NCBI GenBank assembly: GCA_024516035.1
Contig: CM044964.1
Span: 6,947,086-7,011,085, forward strand
Source: Bactericera cockerelli
Lineage: Eukaryota > Arthropoda > Insecta > Hemiptera > Triozidae
DNA: 64,000 nucleotides
Direction: 5' to 3'
Every line of letters starts with the position of its first letter. Within the stretch, counting starts at the first letter, position 1. The position numbers were made by a program, and so were the translations under genes. Below the pieces are notes generated by a model. The model made no database searches. It was not told where the DNA came from and saw nothing but the letters and a program-made list of their open reading frames with translations. Positions 34,073-45,534 of the stretch are shown piece by piece.

Positions 34073-34344
34073 ACTTTATTGATTGTATAACTGTACATAT
34101 TGATTGTACTTTATTTTTCAAATGCCCTCTACCATTGTTCTCTAACGGCGGCCTTCATTGTCACTTCCTCTCAACTCTGTCCACAGTATCTACCCCCATG
34201 GACACATGTCCATGACAGTCCATGTTGCGCGTACCACTTGTTGCCTACACAATCAAGTTGACTCATAGCTCTGATAAACTTTTTGTGTGTTGGTCTTGTG
34301 TGTTATCCAATCTGGTTTGTTTGTCTCTTATTCATGTTTTGAGT

Positions 34345-34422
34345 AGTCACCTTGGCTGAGCGGTAGCATGCTGGGCTTGCACTCCAGATGATCGGGTTCG
34401 AATCGCGCGCGTTTGCTACATT
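34345..34422 (+). repeat. tRNA-like SINE head, isolated
   Basis: GTCACCTTGGCTGAGCGGTA, then GGGCTTGCACTCC, then GATCGGGTTCGAATC. A- and B-box-like segments are present but the acceptor ends do not pair, so this is a retroposon head and not a tRNA gene. Confidence 0.5.
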
Positions 34423-34477
34423 ATCAATATCCGCTATGATAGATTTGGCTCGGGATTTTGAAATTTACAGCGATGAT

Positions 34478-34560
34478 GGTTGTGTGTGTGTGTGTGTATG
34501 GTTGTGTGTGTGTGGGGGGGGGGGGGGGTTGTGTGCGTGCATGCGTGCGTGCGCGTGTGA
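34478..34560. repeat. (GT)n/(G)n microsatellite
   Basis: GT repeats interrupted by an 18-G-scale homopolymer run and GTGC/GCGT steps. The short proline/threonine frames on the other strand come from this tract. Confidence 0.9.
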
Positions 34561-35063
34561 ACAAGATATCTAAAGAAGTGTAAAAGCTAGAAAATTTAAA
34601 TTTAGTATGTAGACCACATATAGAGAAAGGATGCAAACGAAGTGCGTTGTCTGTCACACCAGTTTATTATTATTATTTTCACTTCAAGTAGATACGTCTT
34701 GCATATTTCATTTCGTCAACTTCGCTTAGGTTGCATTGTTTCTGCTCATCATTTGCATCACAATGTTGATAAGTTCACCTACTTATGACGAGTGCTTTCA
34801 ATATGTTCACACTCGTGATTACATCATCAGTTCTGGTTGCTCTAAAGTTTTGTTTATTGGGTAAGTCAAACATTATAATTATGTCTAGTGTTATTGTTTC
34901 ACTACAGGTATGTTCACTAGATAAGTGCATAGGTATGTACGTGTTATGTTCACTAGATAAGTACATAGGTACGTACACAATTTATCATAATATTGTTTTC
35001 GTTTTCATTGTTATTATTTTAAATTTGTTTTTGTTTTGTTCTGTCCATAAAGTAGGAATCTGT

Positions 35064-35191
35064 TTCCTGTTAATATAGGCCGGCTTGATAACTCTCTTTA
35101 ACTCTTAAAGACTTAAAGAGAGTTATCAAGCTCGCCGGGAGGCGAGCGCTCGTCAATTAGTGCCAGCCAACCGGCCTATATTAACACGAAA
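35064..35191. mobile_element. Short hairpin MITE
   Basis: Outer inverted ends GTTAATATAGGCCGG and CCGGCCTATATTAAC, and an inner stem CTTGATAACTCTCTTTAA paired with its exact complement around an 11-nt loop at about 35083-35130. About 128 bp. 'ctcccggcgagcttgat' near 49543 is related. Confidence 0.7.
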
Positions 35192-35512
35192 TAGAGTTAA
35201 TAGTGTTTTATTGTTTCCCGCTCATTTCCCAATAACTACCACGTTAGTGGTAATAGATATTAATTTAGATAATTATTACGGTGCATGACAAGATCTATAG
35301 TAATTTGGTCATAACACACCACAAAGCTTCCAAATTGATCATAATTAGATTATCATCTCATAATATAGGTATCACCAGACCTGTGAAAAAAATTAAAGAC
35401 CCAAAACGACACATCTATCGTTCCTGCCATGTCTTTACTGAACCTTAAATTTGGTTCCTAAGCAAGGTACGGGAATACGACTAGTGTCTTTTACAATCCA
35501 GTATCTTCGAAA

Positions 35513-35725
35513 TCATCATAGGGTGGCGTCATCGTGAACGATGGTAGCCAGACAGTCCAGGAATGACTCAGCACTTCTACCACTGTCTTTACAAGGAGGC
35601 TAACAATTGACAAGGGCCCCCAGAACAAAGCCAATGCTGGTCTACTCCCTGTTTATAGTCCCCCAGCCAGACAGCTGGTCTACTCCTGTTTATAGTCCCC
35701 AGCCAGGCATTCTACTCCATCTTCT
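35513..35725 (+). repeat. Module J copy
   Basis: 'atagggtggcgtcatcg', 'taccactgtctttacaagg', then two direct repeats of 'ctggtctactcc(c)tgttta'. Same order as 7345-7505. Confidence 0.65.
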
Positions 35726-36194
35726 TCATTTTTTTTTTTTTTTTTTTTTTCAACAGCATTTAGTAGGTAATTTGATTTTTTTTTTTAATCTTCAAACTGT
35801 GCAACTGGTTAATTTGAAATTCACATTGGGTAACAACTTGAGGGTTATGGTGAGAACATCTTCATCAAAGTTACTAATAACTAATTAGTAGTTCAAATTC
35901 TCTCTCTTGTGAGAACACCATGTTGTGTGAAAGTTACCAGATATTATGTAGCAAAATACGCGATGATCTAATTAAAAAGATACGAAGTAAATTAGGTTAT
36001 TAAATAATTTTGCAAACAATATGAAGAATTTGGAAAATGTTAAATATAGCAAGATAAAACCAAATATCGGGTAATTTTTTTCCCGTCACTTGTTTATTTT
36101 TAGATACACTAAGCTTTGGGTATAAATATGCAATTCCTGTACATTAATAATGCACAAATTTATTTTACATACAGCTAATACAGCTACAGAGCTA

Positions 36195-36615
36195 TTATTA
36201 TTATTATACAACGCTTTATCTTAATATATATATGTCAAAGTCACTGACTGACTGACTGACTGATCATCACTGTTTCTCCGATAGGAAGCTGAAATTTGGT
36301 AGGTAGCTTTGTCCTATAGTCTAGATGTGCAATAAGACGGGATTTTTGGAAATTCCCACTACAACACCTGCCATTGGCGAAAAAGGACTTTTTGCTTCCA
36401 CGGCCATGCCTCGGCCCGCAAAGCGGGCGACAGCCCGCTAGTTAGATATAAATGGACATTAAGTACATACAAATAATTATTTTAACAATGAAAAAAATGG
36501 AAACAACATTACAGTAAAAGTGAAAAAGAATAGAATATAATTATATAAAAACATATGTCCTAACTAAAGGGCGGGGTTATTGCCTGTGGCAATCTCTTCC
36601 ACCCAACCCTTACAA
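36195..36615 (-). repeat. Module F copy split by Helitron
   Basis: Minus strand: GGGTTGGGTGGAAGAGATTG, then CCCCGCCCTTTAGTTAGG, an A/T-rich segment, and the terminal 'aaagcgt' plus (AAT)n. It is interrupted at 36218|36442 by the 223-bp Helitron. Confidence 0.65.
36219..36441 (+). mobile_element. Mini-Helitron, family 2
   Basis: Begins A|TC, carries (CTGA)n, exactly one 146-type unit ('gaaatttggtaggtagcttt' to 'actacaacacctgccattgg'), one 21-bp-type motif ('cggccatgcctcgg'), the hairpin GCCCGC-AAA-GCGGGC and GACAGCCCGCTAG|T. It is the single-unit counterpart of the array-bearing Helitron at 17913-20350. Confidence 0.9.
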
Positions 36616-36937
36616 GGGCTACACCACTACATGATTTTAGTCAGATGAATTTTTATATGTGAAATGTTATAACTAAAAAATCTATATAATAGTTTCTCAA
36701 AAGTGAGAAAAAAATATATGTTTACCTTTAAGAATGAATATTTAATTTTTAAAAATACAAATTCGTTTAACTCATAGATAAAACACCTCCCGCATATCTG
36801 CTGTCCTCTTCATTGTTCCCAACACACTCGCCGCATTTCCAACCTGAACAGCCAAACTTATTCGTTGCATCAAGTATGATTTTGCTCTCTTCTCTCCTGT
36901 CACACATCCTATCCGCTCTCCCAAGAAAGAAAGAGCC

Positions 36938-37086
36938 TTTAAGAAAGAAAGAGCCCCGAAACAGCTTTCGCATTACTTCAGGGCACTTCACCTTTACACC
37001 CATGCCATTCCGGAAACGGAAAAATGCGAACCCGCAACTTCCAGATCAGTGACCAATGCTCTCACCCACTGAGCCACGGAGGTCGG
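36938..37086 (-). repeat. SINE-H copy with internal deletion
   Basis: Minus-strand head GCCGACCTCCGTGGCTCAGT and body with 'ccggaatggcatgg' and 'gtaatgcgaaagctg'. The segment around the B box is shortened. Confidence 0.7.
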
Positions 37087-37552
37087 CTCTGATTAGACCT
37101 AGGTGTTCATATAATCCTCGCATCACCGAGAGACACAGGTCCAACTCTCACGGACACGGAATTATTATTCTAACACCTGATTAACGGAATTATGATTCAA
37201 GCACTAAAGTAGACATTAAATCCCAACACCTGATTAAACCTCAAGATTGATGTTAAGTATCTACTTGCTGTTAGTTGGGTGGGGAGTAGATTCAGGCATC
37301 ATGTTAGCCCTTATGACATGCATGGTTGCCCTATTATGAATGTCATATTAAGAACTTGGAAACTGAACAGCATAAATTTCTTACTCGTCGTCAATTTAAT
37401 AATAATAAAAAATAAAAAAAATAGGATCTTACATTTTTTTACTTTCCTTATTTTGGGTTTAACATCACTTTCCCTTGCTTCCATTAAAGAGTATTTTTAT
37501 CATTATTTAATAGAAGAATATCGATTCAGGACAGGACACATATGATATGACC

Positions 37553-37615
37553 ACATACCTAATAATAAGACTCTAACCTCGCCTGGTGGTTACCTTCTAC
37601 TAAAGAGTGTTATTA
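37553..37615 (+). repeat. SINE-G 3' fragment
   Basis: 'taacctcgcctggtggttac' and 'actaaagagtgttattatt'. Only the 3' end remains. Confidence 0.55.
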
Positions 37616-37974
37616 TTATACACACCATTGACTTACTATACTTAGCCAACCATCACAGACACGGAATTAATACTCCAGCACTTGACCAAACCTTAAGATT
37701 GATGTTAAGTACTTTAAATAGGCTAGGGACCTCGTTCTGTGGGCCCTAGGGCGGTCCAAGACATACAAATTATAATCTAGATAGTCGACCTCACAGGTTC
37801 GGTTCGGCTGGACCTTCATTCGTCTATCTACGTCATGGACGTGTGACGTCATAGCCTAATACGTCACAGATCGTACAACCAGTGCGAAGAACCAATTCTC
37901 TGTCGCGCGTCGTCCCTTTTCTTAATAAAATTATTATGATATATTTCGCTAATTTAATATGCTGAAGAAAAAAA

Positions 37975-38080
37975 AAGAAGAAGAAAAAAAAAAAAAATAG
38001 AAATCGGAGCAAAAAAATATTCCTTACAAAAACGAACACAATAGTTCCGATTTCTAATATTAGAAATATATCGGAAGTAA
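37975..38080. mobile_element. Solo end of the 2103 MITE family
   Basis: 'gaaatcggagcaaaaaaata', 'aacgaacacaatagttccg', 'atttctaatattagaaat' and 'atcggaagtaaaatt' reproduce the right arm of 2103-2691. Confidence 0.65.
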
Positions 38081-38164
38081 AATTATGCTAACTGTTTACC
38101 ATAGTTAAAAAAAAGAGAAAAAATTGGTTAATAGTCAGACGGCATTTTGGTTGTTAATGCCTCT

Positions 38165-38390
38165 AAATAGTTATCGCAGTTATTGCGTCTAAAATGTATT
38201 GTCTGCTAATCCCTCTAAAATGTTTAGTCTGCTTATCCCTCTAAAATGTATTGTCTGCGAATCCCTCTAAAATGTTTTGTCCGCTAATTCCTCTAAAATG
38301 TATTGTCTGCTAATCCCTCTAAAATTTATTGTCTGCTAATCCCTCTAAAATGTTTTGTCTGCTAATGTCTCTAAAATATTTAGTAAATAA
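38165..38390. repeat. ~26-bp tandem repeat
   Basis: About eight units of 'ctgctaatccctctaaaatg' plus about six variable bases (t-rich). Variation in the units (ctt/cga/cta) shows an old array. Confidence 0.88.
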
Positions 38391-38399
38391 TTATAAAAT

Positions 38400-38560
38400 T
38401 ATGGGATCTGTTGGTTCGAATCCCATCCAATGCATGATTTTTTTATTCATTGATTTGAGTTTGTGACCACTTAATAATAATACTCTGAGTTAGGTGGTAG
38501 AAAATGCTTTAAGCATTAACCTCGCCTGGTGGTTACCTTCCACTAAAGAGTATTATTATT
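38400..38560 (+). repeat. SINE-G, head-truncated
   Basis: Starts in the T-arm (GGATCTGTTGGTTCGAATCC), then 'gtttgtgaccacttaataat', 'aggtggtagaaaatgc' and 'ttccactaaagagtattatt'. Confidence 0.7.
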
Positions 38561-38576
38561 TTAAGTTTGACATATA

Positions 38577-40560
38577 CAGGGTGTAACAGACTAAATGTAA
38601 AATCTCTCAAGAGGTGGTAGTATAGATCATTTCCAACCATTAATGTTCTATAACACTTTTGATTTAACTCAGTGGTTCTCTAGATATTATTTTTTTGAAT
38701 TATTTTTACAAGTCCCCTGCCGCTCGACAAAGAATGGCATCTAACTCCGTAAATACAGTAGATGAAGCAATAGATTTAACTTTTTTCATAAGATAACAAT
38801 ATTTCACTATTATTTAGACTAGATTTATTCTTAAAAAGTGCACACGTACTGAAAAAAAATCGGCAGCAGCGGAAAATTTATCGCGAACATGAAATCCACC
38901 TGAAACTTCAGCCGCCATTTTCTCAAAATACTGCCCTCATAAAGTATTGGTTTCATTTATGTAAAAACTTGCTTGAAGTCTTACCTTTTAGAAAATATAA
39001 CACACTTGATATAAAACTTTCATTTTTTATTGAAACCAAGAGAAACTAAAAAAAAAGTCAGTCAGTACTACTAACTGTACCTACTAGGCTACCATCCTAC
39101 TTTTACCTAGGGAACTAATTTTTTTCTTCAATTTGACAAATTATGGTTGTCATTTACTTTCCAACGGCCCAAAAAGTTAGCCTCAGTCGATTCATTGATA
39201 AGGCTGCGGACTCTTAACTTGCAGGTCACTGGTTCGAGTCTCAACTATGGCAAATATTTAGTAAGACGAGTTTGAGCTATTGTGACACCACGATCGTGAT
39301 TAATTGACCTTAATATTTTAGTATGTATGAATGGTTTTATTTGTGGTGAAGCACAAAGCCTCTTCACATTTTTTGTGGGTAGCGCAGCATTACTAAGAGC
39401 CTCCTTTACTTTTCGAATTATTCTATTACATTAATTTCTTTTTACTCTGGTAATGCCGCCACTGGTCGTTACTCATACAAGTAACTACTCATTTTTCCTC
39501 ACGAGGTATGAGTGGACCCCGAACATCCATACAGAGCAGAAAAACTCCTGTCCCGCTGGGGATCGAACCCAGGTCACCATGCGTGCAACGCCTAGCACGC
39601 TAACTCACTCTGCCACGGTGACTACTAATTGACTTTAATATTTTAGTATTCCATGTGTTTTATTAAAATTCGGTACCTACTAACATAATAATTTGTACCT
39701 CTATGTACCAACCTATGAATGTTCAGTATTTATCGTACCACCTTTACCTGTGGGTGTTAACTATGTAGGTACATTGTTATGTTTCATTTCATTCGAACCA
39801 TTTTATCATTAAGACCCTTTCCTCTTATGAACAAATGAACAATTACGATTAATATTGATTTCTGAAGCACCACAGCTAAAAGTATCATACATGGATACGT
39901 ACATACTAATTTGCCACACTTGAGACTCGAACCAGTGACCTCCAAGTTAAGAGTCTACTGAGGCAAACTTTTGGGCCGTTGGAAAATAAATGGCAACCAT
40001 AATTTGTCAAATTGAAGAAAAAAATTAGTTCCCGAGGTAAAAGTAGGATGGTAGCCTAGTAGGTGGTACAGTTAGTAGTACTGACTGACTTTTTTTTAGT
40101 TTCTCTTGAAAAAATGAAAGTTTTATATCAAGTGTGTCATATTTTCTAAAAGATAAGACTTCAAGCAAGTTTTTACATAATTGAAACCAATACTTTATGA
40201 GGGCAGTATTTTGAGAAAATGGCGGCTGAAGTTTCAGGTGGATTTCATGTTCGCGATAAATTTTCCGCTGCTGCCAATTTTTTTCAGTACGTGTGCACTT
40301 TTTAAGAATAAATCTAGTCTAAATAATAGTGAAATATTGTTATCTTATGGAAAAAGTTAAATCTATTGCTTCATCTACTGTATTTACGGAGTTAGATGCC
40401 ATTCTTTGTCGAGCGGCAGGGGACTTGTAAAAATAATTCAAAAAAATAATATCTCGAGAACCACTGAGTTAAATCAAAAGTGTTTAAAGAACATTAATGG
40501 TTGGAAATGATCTATACTACCACCTCTTGAGGGATTTTACATTTAGTCTGTTACACCCTG
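38577..40560. mobile_element. Long-TIR foldback element, copy 1
   Basis: CAGGGTGTAACAGAC...GTCTGTTACACCCTG, with TATA at each border (38573-38576, 40561-40564). The inverted arms exceed 600 bp (left to about 39260, right from about 39912), including 'gccgctcgacaaagaatggc' and 'gcggctgaagtttcaggtgg'. The inner ends of both arms carry a SINE-A-like tRNA head in opposite orientations. The ~650 bp loop contains SINE-D. No transposase. Total 1984 bp. Confidence 0.85.
39345..39624 (-). mobile_element. SINE-D, full, inside foldback copy 1
   Basis: Minus strand: GTCACCGTGGCAGAGTGAGT head, B box GGTTCGATCCCCAG, 'tctgctctgtatggatg', 'gcggcattaccagagtaaa', 'taaaggaggctcttagtaa', and 'gtgaagaggctttgtgcttc' at the 3' side. 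It serves as the empty-site reference for the hAT insertion at 15600. Confidence 0.8.
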
Positions 40561-40754
40561 TATAGTAGCTTAGTTGAGTTCAAGAAAAAATAGTAGCTTG
40601 TTTACCCAAACTTTAATGATTATAAATCGGTTTTTTGTTGTTGTCCTATCAGGACGATAAAATCGTCTATTAGATCCCACGAAGTCAACTATACTTAATC
40701 AGTTAAAAAGTGGTATAATGAAGTACCATTAATCTCTTTGGCCAGTTAGTAGTC

Positions 40755-40945
40755 GCCGTGGTAGAGTGGTATAGCGCACGAGGCTTGAACGCACGGTGAC
40801 CTGGGTTCGAAGTGGAGTCGGAATTTTTGGGCTCTTTAATTTGGATGATATAGAGGGAACGTCATTTTCTGTTCGAAAAGTCTGCCCCAACCGGGAATCG
40901 AACTCGAGATCTCTGGACTACGGACAGTAGTCACAACCATAAAAT
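40755..40945. repeat. SINE heads, D-like (+) and E-like (-)
   Basis: 'gtcgccgtggtagagtgg' to 'ggtgacctgggttcgaag' (plus) is a D-like head. 'aaccgggaatcgaactcga' to 'tactacggacagtagtcac' (minus) is a SINE-E head. They face each other, converging on a short spacer. Confidence 0.55.
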
Positions 40946-41089
40946 AGGCTGGCTAGCGTACGTAAATATTTATAGAACTATACCTAATAGAAAATTTTAT
41001 TCTTATTATTTTACAGGTATGTGTTCCAAAGTCAATTATGAAACATCCTGAATTTCAGTTCATCGAATGGTAAGTTTTCAGGGGCGAAA

Positions 41090-41215
41090 TTAATTAGACG
41101 TTTTTGTAATACCTCTGTGGCGCTAAGTCTCGGACTGCGTACTGTGTAAGATAGGTAAAACCGATGCTAAGCAATGACTTAAGTTATCGATTTTGTTTAT
41201 TAATTTCGACCTTAA
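41090..41215. mobile_element. Diverged relative of the 13317 MITE
   Basis: 'gggcgaaattaattagac', 'gtttttgtaatacctctgtg', 'gatgctaagcaatgactta' and 'tttattaatttcgacctta' follow the 13317-13614 element in order, without the SINE-A insertion. Confidence 0.65.
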
Positions 41216-41668
41216 TTTTTAATTGAATCTCTCATACAAACCATATAGCTAGATCTTGCCGCTAGATAAAGTGCTAGAAATAAACTAGACAATTTGAATA
41301 ACAAACCTGCCTACATTGGCAAATTTTAATTAACCTTCCACATATTTTAATTAAACCGCCTCTATTCCCCACTTGTTTGTGCAAATTCTATTTCGCCTCA
41401 ATTGCCGCATTATGCTAAAATCGTATGAGTGTATGCATAATGAAATTGCGGAAATTTTCCTGCTGTGTGAGATTATTAATATTCATTTTCATTAATAATT
41501 ACTAGTCGTTATCCCGTACTTTGTAACAGGACTATCATTTCCTTCAGCGCTTAGCAGCATGGTTAAATTGATAATGGGATAAAAATACATAATATTAGTT
41601 GGCTGAGTTTTGAACCCGTGACCTTTTGAATTTCAGACCGCCACCTTCAACACTGAGCTTTCGGGACA

Positions 41669-41912
41669 GACAAGATACTGTGGCTCTCCATCCGTAAGGT
41701 CCCGGGTTCGAACTAGAGCCGACAAAATAATTTTCAAAATTTGTTGTTCATTGTTTGTAAGGGGTATCCCTCGTGTTGACCCAGCAGATAAATGGGAAGT
41801 ATTGTGTCACTTCTCGTCCATCAGAGGGGAGACATACAAGGGGATGGACAAGCTACAGCACAAACCACAAGAGAAGATAAAAAGGCTGTAAAATACTAAT
41901 CTTTAAAAATAC
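41669..41912 (+). repeat. SINE-B body with altered head
   Basis: 'gtaaggtcccgggttcgaac' (T-arm), then the B body: 'tgttgacccagcagataaa', 'gggaagtattgtgtcactt' and 'taaaaaggctgtaaaatac'. The 5' part of the head does not match SINE-B well. Confidence 0.6.
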
Positions 41913-42002
41913 CTAAATAATAATTTGATTTAAAAAAATGAAATCGGAGCAAAAAAATATTTTTTATGGTTTAACGTTGCTTTCCACTGCATGGTCATAT
42001 AA

Positions 42003-42110
42003 TGACGGGTATGTTACCCTCCACTCACAAACGTGCTACTCACATTAACCTCACCCAGCCTGCTGGGTTGGGCCGGAATGCCAGCATCATGAATTCTTCA
42101 CTTCACGAAA
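42003..42110 (-). repeat. SINE core domain (5S/E type)
   Basis: 'gacgggtatgttaccctcca', 'attaacctcacccagcctg' and 'gttgggccggaatgccagc'. No head adjoining. Confidence 0.6.
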
Positions 42111-42529
42111 AAAAAAATCCTAAAACCAACACAACACTTCAGTTATCTATTATTAGATATTCTCACGCACGCTTCTATCGAATAGCTCAGGACCGTCAAA
42201 TGATAATAGATACCGAGAAGATACATATATGTATCTGTGTTGAATATAGATTTAGAAGTAGATAACTACCTAAACCTGGTCGAAAATTGAAGCACCCCTT
42301 CTGCTAAGGAATTAGCATACAACTGCCTCACCTATGCAAAGGCTACAAACTATAGGCAATAGAGCCAGTGATGCAGGAATTGATATTTTCAATATAACTC
42401 CTGTTGAAATAGATAGGTTTATTTTTAGTTAAGTGATAATTTAGTTTATAGTTTAAGTAGGTCCCGCGTGTTATAAAAATGGATTCGCATTCCGTAAATT
42501 AGAAGAAAAAAACAAAATGTATAAAATAA

Positions 42530-42731
42530 TAATAATATCACCTTATTTATACTGCCCGATAAGGACTATTAAAGTCCCATTATTCTAGCAGTAAGCCCAA
42601 GACATATTATTATGTGGTAAAAATCCCGAATGGGAGGATAACTTGTCATGTTCCGGCTGGGTTTCGAACCCACGACTTCTGGAACCTGTGGATTCACAGA
42701 GTGCCGCCTTTACCACTGAGCTATGCGGATA
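42530..42731 (-). mobile_element. SINE-C copy
   Basis: Minus strand: 'tagctcagtggtaaaggcg', 'gcactctgtgaatccacag', T-arm GTGGGTTCGAAACCC, 'gacaagttatcctcccatt', 'gcttactgctagaataatgg', and 'gggcagtataaataaggtg' with a (TAT)n tail. Confidence 0.75.
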
Positions 42732-43084
42732 CCATGCTATCAGCATATGGTTTTCGCCATTTTCTATTGAGGAAATGGGCCACAAGATGTCCCGAGATCA
42801 TTGGGAGTTGTGTATCTATGTTTGTTTTTAAATCTATGGTGTTGGAGAGCACATCCTGAAAGTTCTATCAGTATAGATAACAGAGATCTATCAAACAGAG
42901 ATACCATAGATAACAATATAGATAACTGTAACACGCTTGTATGGAGCAAGACCTACACAGAACTAGATTACGAGTAGATACCTTGGCAGAAGACAGGATA
43001 TCACTTATCAGTAGGTCAAGACAAGTATAGTCATCATACTCATCATGTTTAGCATCAGTGTAAGGATGGCAAGGATAAATCCTG

Positions 43085-43290
43085 TTGAAAGTAGGAAACG
43101 GTGTTGCCATGGTACCTGCTTGTTTGTTTACTAAATGAAGGTCCAGTGTTGCCATCGCTCGTTTGTTTACTAAATGAAGGTCCAGTGTTGCCATCGCTTG
43201 TTTGTCTATAAAAGGAATTTGGACCAGTGTTGCCATCGCTTGTTTGTCTATAAAAGGAATTTGGACCAGTGTTGTCATCGCTTGTTTGTT
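43085..43290 (-). repeat. ~40-43 bp tandem repeat
   Basis: Five units share 'ccagtgttgccatcgcttgt', in two subtypes (with 'ttactaaatgaaggt' or 'ctataaaaggaatttgga'). A lone related unit lies at about 43898-43935. Confidence 0.85.
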
Positions 43291-43944
43291 TACTAATTTT
43301 TTGTAATTTGTAAATATTTGGCATCTTTATTTATTAAATAATACATAGACAGCATACAAGTAGAAATATAGACAGTATGGGTTCCAAGTTCTAACGTATG
43401 ATAAATATTATACAATAAAAGATTGAACAAATATGAAGATTAGGACCTATTTACTATTATGTGCCTATAATGTAGCCAATAATGGAATTGCTTCTATTCA
43501 CACTAAGAGATTAGAATCTCTTGTTTCGTGAGTAAGGGTTGTGTTATCAGTCTAGAAAAGTGTAAAAAATTATTACAATTGAAAAAATAAAAGTAATAAT
43601 AAAAACTAACAATTTCATATGAAATTGACCATTTCATTGAGATTACTAAATATGATAGAAGTCAAATTCTCAGAAGTATAATAATATTGTTCTACATGTC
43701 TTTTCTTATTACTTATTTTCGATGTACCTATATTATTTTGTCTTGAAATCACATCATATTTCAGAAGAAGAAAAAAAAAAAATATCTTGAAATTAAATAG
43801 ATATTGATAAAAATCGTTCTTTATGTATTTTCTGAGATACCTATATAATTGATCACTTTACATTTGATTTAACGTTTTAAAGAAAAAAGGACTAATTAAC
43901 TAAATGAAGGACCAGTGTTGCGCTATCGCGTGTTTACACTTATA

Positions 43945-44130
43945 GTGAAGAGGTTAGCGCGCTAGTCTGGTAATCCATGTAATATAGGGATCTGTTGGTT
44001 CAAATCCCATCCAGTGAATTAATTTTTCCTCGTTAATTTGAGTTTTTGGCCACTAAATAACAAGACTCGTGAGGGTTAGGTGGTAGAAAATGCTTTGAGC
44101 ATTAACCTCGCCTGGTGGGTACCTTCCACT
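43945..44130 (+). repeat. SINE-G copy
   Basis: 'gtgaagaggttagcgcgcta', T-arm 'gttggttcaaatcccatcc', 'aggtggtagaaaatgcttt' and 'taacctcgcctggtggg'. Confidence 0.7.
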
Positions 44131-44287
44131 ACTATCAATAAATAGATAAAGAATTCTCAATGGTCTCTGGGCATCTCATTCATTACTTGAAGTACAGATT
44201 TACGCCCTGTGGAATTCCACAACACAACCATTACAAAGATTTCACGATACTATACTTACACTCTATCACACACCGCCTGCCTATCTC

Positions 44288-44752
44288 GTTGATTGTCACT
44301 TCAATTTGACCGACTCGTATCTCGAGAACGCTGTTCATTATTTCGTTGACTGATATCTCGATAACACTGTTCAATATTTCGTTGACTCACCTCAGTAGCT
44401 TGATCGATAAGGCGGTGGACTTGAAACCTAAAGGTCGGTGGTTCGAGTCCCGGTTTCAGCGTAGCTTTAGTAAAGCGAGTTTGAGTAGTTGTGATATCAA
44501 GAAAGTAATTACTACAAATATGATAGCTTTTTTAACTTTTTATTTCGTTAACTGATATCTCGAGAACACTGTTCAATATTTCGTTGACTAATATCTCGAG
44601 AACACTGTTCAATATTTCATTGACTGATATCTCGAGAACACTGTTCGATATTTCGTTGACTTATATCTCGAGAACACTGTTCGATATTTCGTTGACTGAT
44701 ATCTCGAGAACACTGTTCGATATTTCGTTGACTGATATCTCGAGAACTCACG
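44288..44752. repeat. 36-bp tandem repeat, split by SINE-A
   Basis: Units of 36 bp: 'gttgactgatatctcgagaa' followed by 'cactgttcgatatttc'. About nine units, with a SINE-A inserted after the third. Predicted MTDISRTLFNISL-type peptides are products of the array. Confidence 0.88.
44388..44541 (+). mobile_element. SINE-A inserted in 36-bp array
   Basis: Bordered by atttcgttgact (44376-44387) and atttcgttaact (44542-44553). Because every array unit contains this motif, the duplication could come from the array or from target duplication. Head with GGTTCGAGTCCCGG and body with 'gcgagtttgagtagttgtga'. Confidence 0.82.
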
Positions 44753-44942
44753 TGGCATGGCACGGCATGGATCCTGCTCAAGGACATTATATCGTGTGGA
44801 CGTGAGCAGTAGAATCCTTGTATGGTATTTTCCAGGAGGTGTTTCTCATAGAAATGGATGACATAGAATAGAGCATAATATTTAGATATGTATGTATGAA
44901 ATTCGTATTTCTGATAGAAACAGATGAATTTCATATATTGTA

Positions 44943-45025
44943 TTGTACGAATTTCTTTGTGGTGAAGCACAAGGCCTCTTTACAATTTTTGTGGGTAGCG
45001 CAGCATTACTAAGAGCCTCCTTTAC
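44943..45025 (-). repeat. SINE-D 3' fragment
   Basis: 'tgtacgaatttctttgtgg' and 'gcattactaagagcctcc'; same as the left part of the interrupted D copy at 15518. Confidence 0.65.
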
Positions 45026-45112
45026 AGATGACATAGGTACATAACCTAGAGCATATTTATAGCGATTCATATTTCTGATAGAAAGGATGAAGTAGAATAG
45101 AGTTTACATTAA

Positions 45113-45271
45113 AATAATATCGCTCTATTTATAATTCCCGATAATGACTATTAAAGTCCCATTATTCCAGCAGTAAGCCCAAGAATAACTTGTCATGTCC
45201 CAGCTGGGTTTTGAACCCACGACCTCTGGATTCACAGAGTGCCGCCTTTACCACTGAGCTACCGGGACAGA
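45113..45271 (-). mobile_element. SINE-C copy
   Basis: Minus strand: TGTCCCGGTAGCTCAGTGG, 'gtgaatccagaggtcgtgg', GTTCAAAACCCAG, then 'ttactgctggaataatggg' and 'gggaattataaatagagcg'. The acceptor 5' strand is intact. Confidence 0.78.
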
Positions 45272-45365
45272 CAATATATAGCAATTCGTATTTCTGAATG
45301 ATATACCTACAGTCTAAGAACCGTATTGTGAAACAGGATTAGTACCTAAATCTAAGCCGACACTT

Positions 45366-45440
45366 AGGGGTAGGTGGTAGAAAATGCTTTGAGCATTAAC
45401 CTCCCCTGGTGGTTACCTTCCACTGAAGAGTATTATTATA
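45366..45440 (+). repeat. SINE-G 3' fragment
   Basis: 'taggtggtagaaaatgctt', 'taacctcccctggtggttac' and 'cactgaagagtattattat'. Confidence 0.55.
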
Positions 45441-45534
45441 TCCTACCCAGTGCATGAATTTTTCCTCATTAATTTGAGTTTGTTTACCGTGCCCATCACA
45501 ATAATTATGCAATAATTATTCCAGGAATGTGTGA

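Noticed and set aside
41019..41071. Possible next exon of the PTB gene (TTTTACAG...GAATG|GTAAGT)
   Set aside because: Splice-like borders are good, but joined to the 9849 donor in phase the sequence hits a TGA after about ten codons, and nothing resembles the PTB fold.
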